A DNA stretch of 64,000 nucleotides. Source: an uncultured Clostridia bacterium. Lineage in GTDB: Bacteria; Bacillota; Clostridia; TANB77; CAG-508. The stretch lies in the NCBI GenBank assembly GCA_934167495.1, contig CAKPKP010000008.1:1-64000 (forward strand). Reading direction: 5' to 3'. The translations under genes and the position numbers were made by a program. The notes beneath the pieces are model-generated. The model was given only the letters and a program-made list of their open reading frames with translations. It was not told the DNA's origin and made no database searches. This document shows positions 61,636 to 64,000 of the stretch, in pieces (positions within the stretch are counted from its first letter, which is position 1; each line of letters opens with the position of its first letter).

Positions 61636-63006
61636 ATGAGTACAATTGTTGCGATATCTACTGCACCGGGGATAGGTGGAATAGGTATAATAAGAATGAG
61701 TGGAGAAAATAGTTTTAAAATATTAGAAAAAGTATTTAAACCAAGAAAAGAAGAGAAAATAGAAGACATAAAAGGATATACTATTAAGTATGGGAATATT
61801 ATTAGCCAAGATGGAAAAATAATTGATGAAGTTTTAGTATCATATTTTAAGGCACCAAAAAGCTATACAACAGAAAACATGTGTGAAATAAATTCACATG
61901 GTGGAAATATTGTAATGAAACAAATTCTAGAGTTGTGTATAAAAAACGGAGCAAAACTAGCGGAACCGGGTGAATTTACTAAAAGAGCATTTTTAAATGG
62001 AAGAATAGATTTAACTCAAGCTGAAGCTGTTATAGATATTTTAAATGCTAAAACTGAAAGAGAAAAAAATGCATCTATGAATCAATTAAATGGTAAATTA
62101 TCAAATAGTATAGCAAATATCAAAAGTAAGTTATTAGATTTAATGGTAAATATAGAAGTATCAATTGATTATCCAGAATATGACGATGTACCGGAAGTAA
62201 CAAATTCTAGTACCAAACAAATTTTAGAAGATGTAGAAAAAGATTTAAAAGAATTAGAAAATACTTTTGAAAACGGAAAAGTTTTAAGAGAAGGTATTAA
62301 AGTTGCAATTATAGGTAAACCAAATGCTGGAAAATCTTCACTTTTAAATGCAATATTAGATGAAGAGAGAGCTATAGTTACGGATTTTGAGGGAACAACA
62401 AGAGATTCTATAGAAGAATTTGTTACAATAAAAGGTCTTCCAATTAAAATAATAGATACAGCAGGAATAAGAGATTCAGATAATGTTGTTGAAAAAATAG
62501 GTATTGATAAATCAAAAGAGATAGCTAATCAGAGTGACATAATAATAGCTGTATTTGATGGAAGCAAAAAAATTGATGAAGAAGATAGAGAAATAATTAA
62601 CATAATTCAAAACAAAAGAGCTATCATCATTATAAATAAAACAGATTTACCTACGGAAATAGAGGAAAAAGAACTTTCAAAATTAAATAAAAAAATAATA
62701 AAAATATCTGTTAAAGAGAATAAAGGAATAGAAGAAATATATAATGAAATAGATTCTATTTATAATAAAAATAATGATATAATAGATAATGAAATAGTTG
62801 TTACAAATATTAGACATAAAACTTTAATAATTGAAGCTGAAAAAAATATAAAAGAGGCAATCGATGTTGTTGAAAAAAATATGCCTATAGATATAATAGC
62901 TTCTTATATAAAAGAGTGTTTAGAAAAATTAGGAGAGATAACAGGTGATTCTGTTTCTGAAAATATAATAAATGAAATTTTTTCAAAGTTTTGTTTAGGA
63001 AAATAA
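61636..63006 (+). CDS. mnmE: tRNA modification GTPase MnmE
   Basis: A 456-residue MnmE which, with MnmG, installs the cmnm5 group on U34 of some tRNAs. N-terminal tetrahydrofolate domain (STIVAISTAPGIGGIGIIRM, 2-21; SYTTENMCEINSHGG, about 75-89; EPGEFTKRAFLNGRIDLTQ), GTPase domain with GKPNAGKSSLLN (about 226-237), DFEGTTRDS, DTAGIRD and NKTD, and the C-terminal catalytic Cys in KFCLGK. Length normal. Ribosome site AAGGAG. Upstream of mnmG with a 200-base spacer. Confidence 0.96.
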   Translation: MSTIVAISTAPGIGGIGIIRMSGENSFKILEKVFKPRKEEKIEDIKGYTIKYGNIISQDGKIIDEVLVSYFKAPKSYTTENMCEINSHGGNIVMKQILELCIKNGAKLAEPGEFTKRAFLNGRIDLTQAEAVIDILNAKTEREKNASMNQLNGKLSNSIANIKSKLLDLMVNIEVSIDYPEYDDVPEVTNSSTKQILEDVEKDLKELENTFENGKVLREGIKVAIIGKPNAGKSSLLNAILDEERAIVTDFEGTTRDSIEEFVTIKGLPIKIIDTAGIRDSDNVVEKIGIDKSKEIANQSDIIIAVFDGSKKIDEEDREIINIIQNKRAIIIINKTDLPTEIEEKELSKLNKKIIKISVKENKGIEEIYNEIDSIYNKNNDIIDNEIVVTNIRHKTLIIEAEKNIKEAIDVVEKNMPIDIIASYIKECLEKLGEITGDSVSENIINEIFSKFCLGK

Positions 63007-63206
63007 ACGCATGAAAATAGAAAATAAGACGTTTTTACTATACAGGCAATATAATTTGACATTTACACGTAAAAATATCTTAAAATCGAAAATAAAGCAA
63101 AATAGACAAAAATACAAAATTCGACAAAATAACACAAATAAACGTTCGTGGAACATTTTTTTATTGTTCCATAAAAAACAGAACTATAAAATAGGAGATG
63201 AAAAAT
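63007..63206 (+). other. mnmE-mnmG spacer
   Basis: A Lys/Asn-rich open frame from 63011 runs through but overlaps the mnmG start and resembles no protein. A hairpin, TGGAACA (63149-63155) with TGTTCCA (63165-63171) around T-rich bases, lies 36 bases before mnmG; it could affect mnmG expression. Confidence 0.5.
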
Positions 63207-64000
63207 ATGAGTTATGAAGCTGGAAAATATGATATAGCAGTAATTGGAGCAGGACATGCAGGATGTGAAGCAGCGCTTGCAGCAGCAAGATTAGGAATGA
63301 AAACATTAATTTTTTCTATAAGTTTAGAGGCTGTTGCAAACATGCCATGTAATCCACATATAGGTGGAAGCTCAAAAGGACATTTAGTAAGGGAAATAGA
63401 TTGTCTTGGTGGAGAAATGGGAAAAAATATTGATAAAACCTTAGTACAAATAAAGATGTTAAATACATCTAAAGGCCCGGCAGTTCATTCTTTAAGAGCA
63501 CAAGCAGATAGAAAAAGATATCAAATGGAAATGAAACATACATTAGAAAAACAAGAAAATCTTTACATGAAACAAGCAGAAATTGTAAATATAGAAGTAA
63601 AAGACGGTAAAGTATGTGCAATAGAGACAAATATTGGAGCACGTTATGAGATAGATGCTTTAATCCTGTCAACGGGGACATACTTAAGAGGCAAGATTCA
63701 TATAGGTGAAAATTCTTTTGAAAGCGGACCAGATGGAGTATTTCCTTCAAATAAGTTATCTGACTGCTTAAAAAATCTAGGAATAGAACTTTTAAGATTT
63801 AAAACAGGAACACCAGCTAGAGTAAATAAAAATAGTATAGATTTTTCAAAAATGGAAAAACAAGATGGTGATGATGAGATTGTTCCTTTTTCATTTGAGG
63901 ATAAAATAGAAAATCTTGAACAATTGCCATGTTATTTAACATATACAAATGAAAAAACACATGAAATTATAAGAAAAAACTTACATAGATCTCCTCTATA
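63207..64000 (+). CDS. mnmG: tRNA uridine-5-carboxymethylaminomethyl enzyme MnmG, cut by window edge
   Basis: The first 264 residues of MnmG (full length about 630). FAD motif YDIAVIGAGHAGCEAALAAA (about 8-27), then NPHIGGSSKGHLVREIDCLG (about 51-70), NTSKGPAVHSLRAQADR (about 88-104), LSTGTYLRGKIHIG and RFKTGTPARV. It works with MnmE in the modification of U34. ATG at 63207 with AGGAGATG upstream. The 3' end lies outside the window. Confidence 0.95.
   Translation, partial: MSYEAGKYDIAVIGAGHAGCEAALAAARLGMKTLIFSISLEAVANMPCNPHIGGSSKGHLVREIDCLGGEMGKNIDKTLVQIKMLNTSKGPAVHSLRAQADRKRYQMEMKHTLEKQENLYMKQAEIVNIEVKDGKVCAIETNIGARYEIDALILSTGTYLRGKIHIGENSFESGPDGVFPSNKLSDCLKNLGIELLRFKTGTPARVNKNSIDFSKMEKQDGDDEIVPFSFEDKIENLEQLPCYLTYTNEKTHEIIRKNLHRSPL

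Noticed and set aside
63011..63217. 68-residue open frame between mnmE and mnmG
   Set aside because: Overlaps the mnmG start, has no ribosome site, and is Lys/Asn-rich in the way of translated AT-rich spacers.

Overview
The window is strongly AT-rich chromosomal DNA from an uncultured-type, spore-forming Clostridia member (Firmicutes), and it spans the replication origin. Evidence: dnaA, dnaN, recF, remB, gyrB and gyrA lie leftward, and rpmH, rnpA, yidD, yidC, jag, mnmE and mnmG lie rightward, from a bipartite oriC near 57.3-59.2 kb. SpoIIR and paired CotF-like coat proteins point to sporulation, and clostridial-type ribosome sites (GGAGG) precede most genes.

Layout. 1-3.3 kb: a cut-off RhuM gene, a broken secreted-protein gene of foreign look, a membrane-anchored protein and the radical-SAM gene yhcC. 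3.3-16.2 kb: tRNAs and housekeeping genes (HD hydrolase, PHP phosphatase, tex, ABC-F ykpA, mecA, an ABC exporter, small enzymes, an AI-2E family permease). 16.3-19 kb: the operon comM-dprA-yraN. 19-31 kb: VanW protein, an S24-like regulator, a starch-binding-like module, an SDR reductase, a tRNA cluster (Lys, Glu, Thr), ttcA, a fused UDP-sugar pyrophosphorylase/phosphosugar mutase, spoIIR, murA and walJ. 31-43 kb: a Rieske oxidoreductase, CvpA, cdd, an M23 peptidase, coat proteins, pcrA, a ZIP transporter and a foreign-looking C39 peptidase. 43-55 kb: gyrA and gyrB, separated by an operon with a VirB4-like ATPase and a CpaE-like P-loop protein, plus a candidate 0.4 kb structured RNA. 55-64 kb: the origin and its two flanking operons.

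The main observation concerns the codon CGG. Four conserved genes (yhcC, dprA, comM, walJ) are each broken by one extra C, and in every case that C sits directly before a glycine codon GGA or GGU, so the zero frame reads CGG and meets a stop within 0-4 codons. Skipping the C restores the conserved protein and its normal length in all four. In a hand scan of every other gene, CGG was otherwise in frame in only three genes, all foreign-looking or unplaced (1041-1405, 42042-43145, 47143-47517). The simplest reading is that CGG is an unassigned or very slow codon in this organism and works as an efficient +1 frameshift site, with a glycine tRNA reading GGN out of frame. The two arginine tRNAs present (anticodons ACG and TCT) are not expected to read CGG. 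This is inference from one window; tRNA content of the whole genome, a genome-wide CGG survey and proteomics would decide it.

Other points of interest: a dispersed repeat family found 3' of genes, a near-perfect 32-bp palindrome with degenerate relatives, a possible leaderless yhcC mRNA, and a LexA-like regulator that seems to lack the catalytic lysine.
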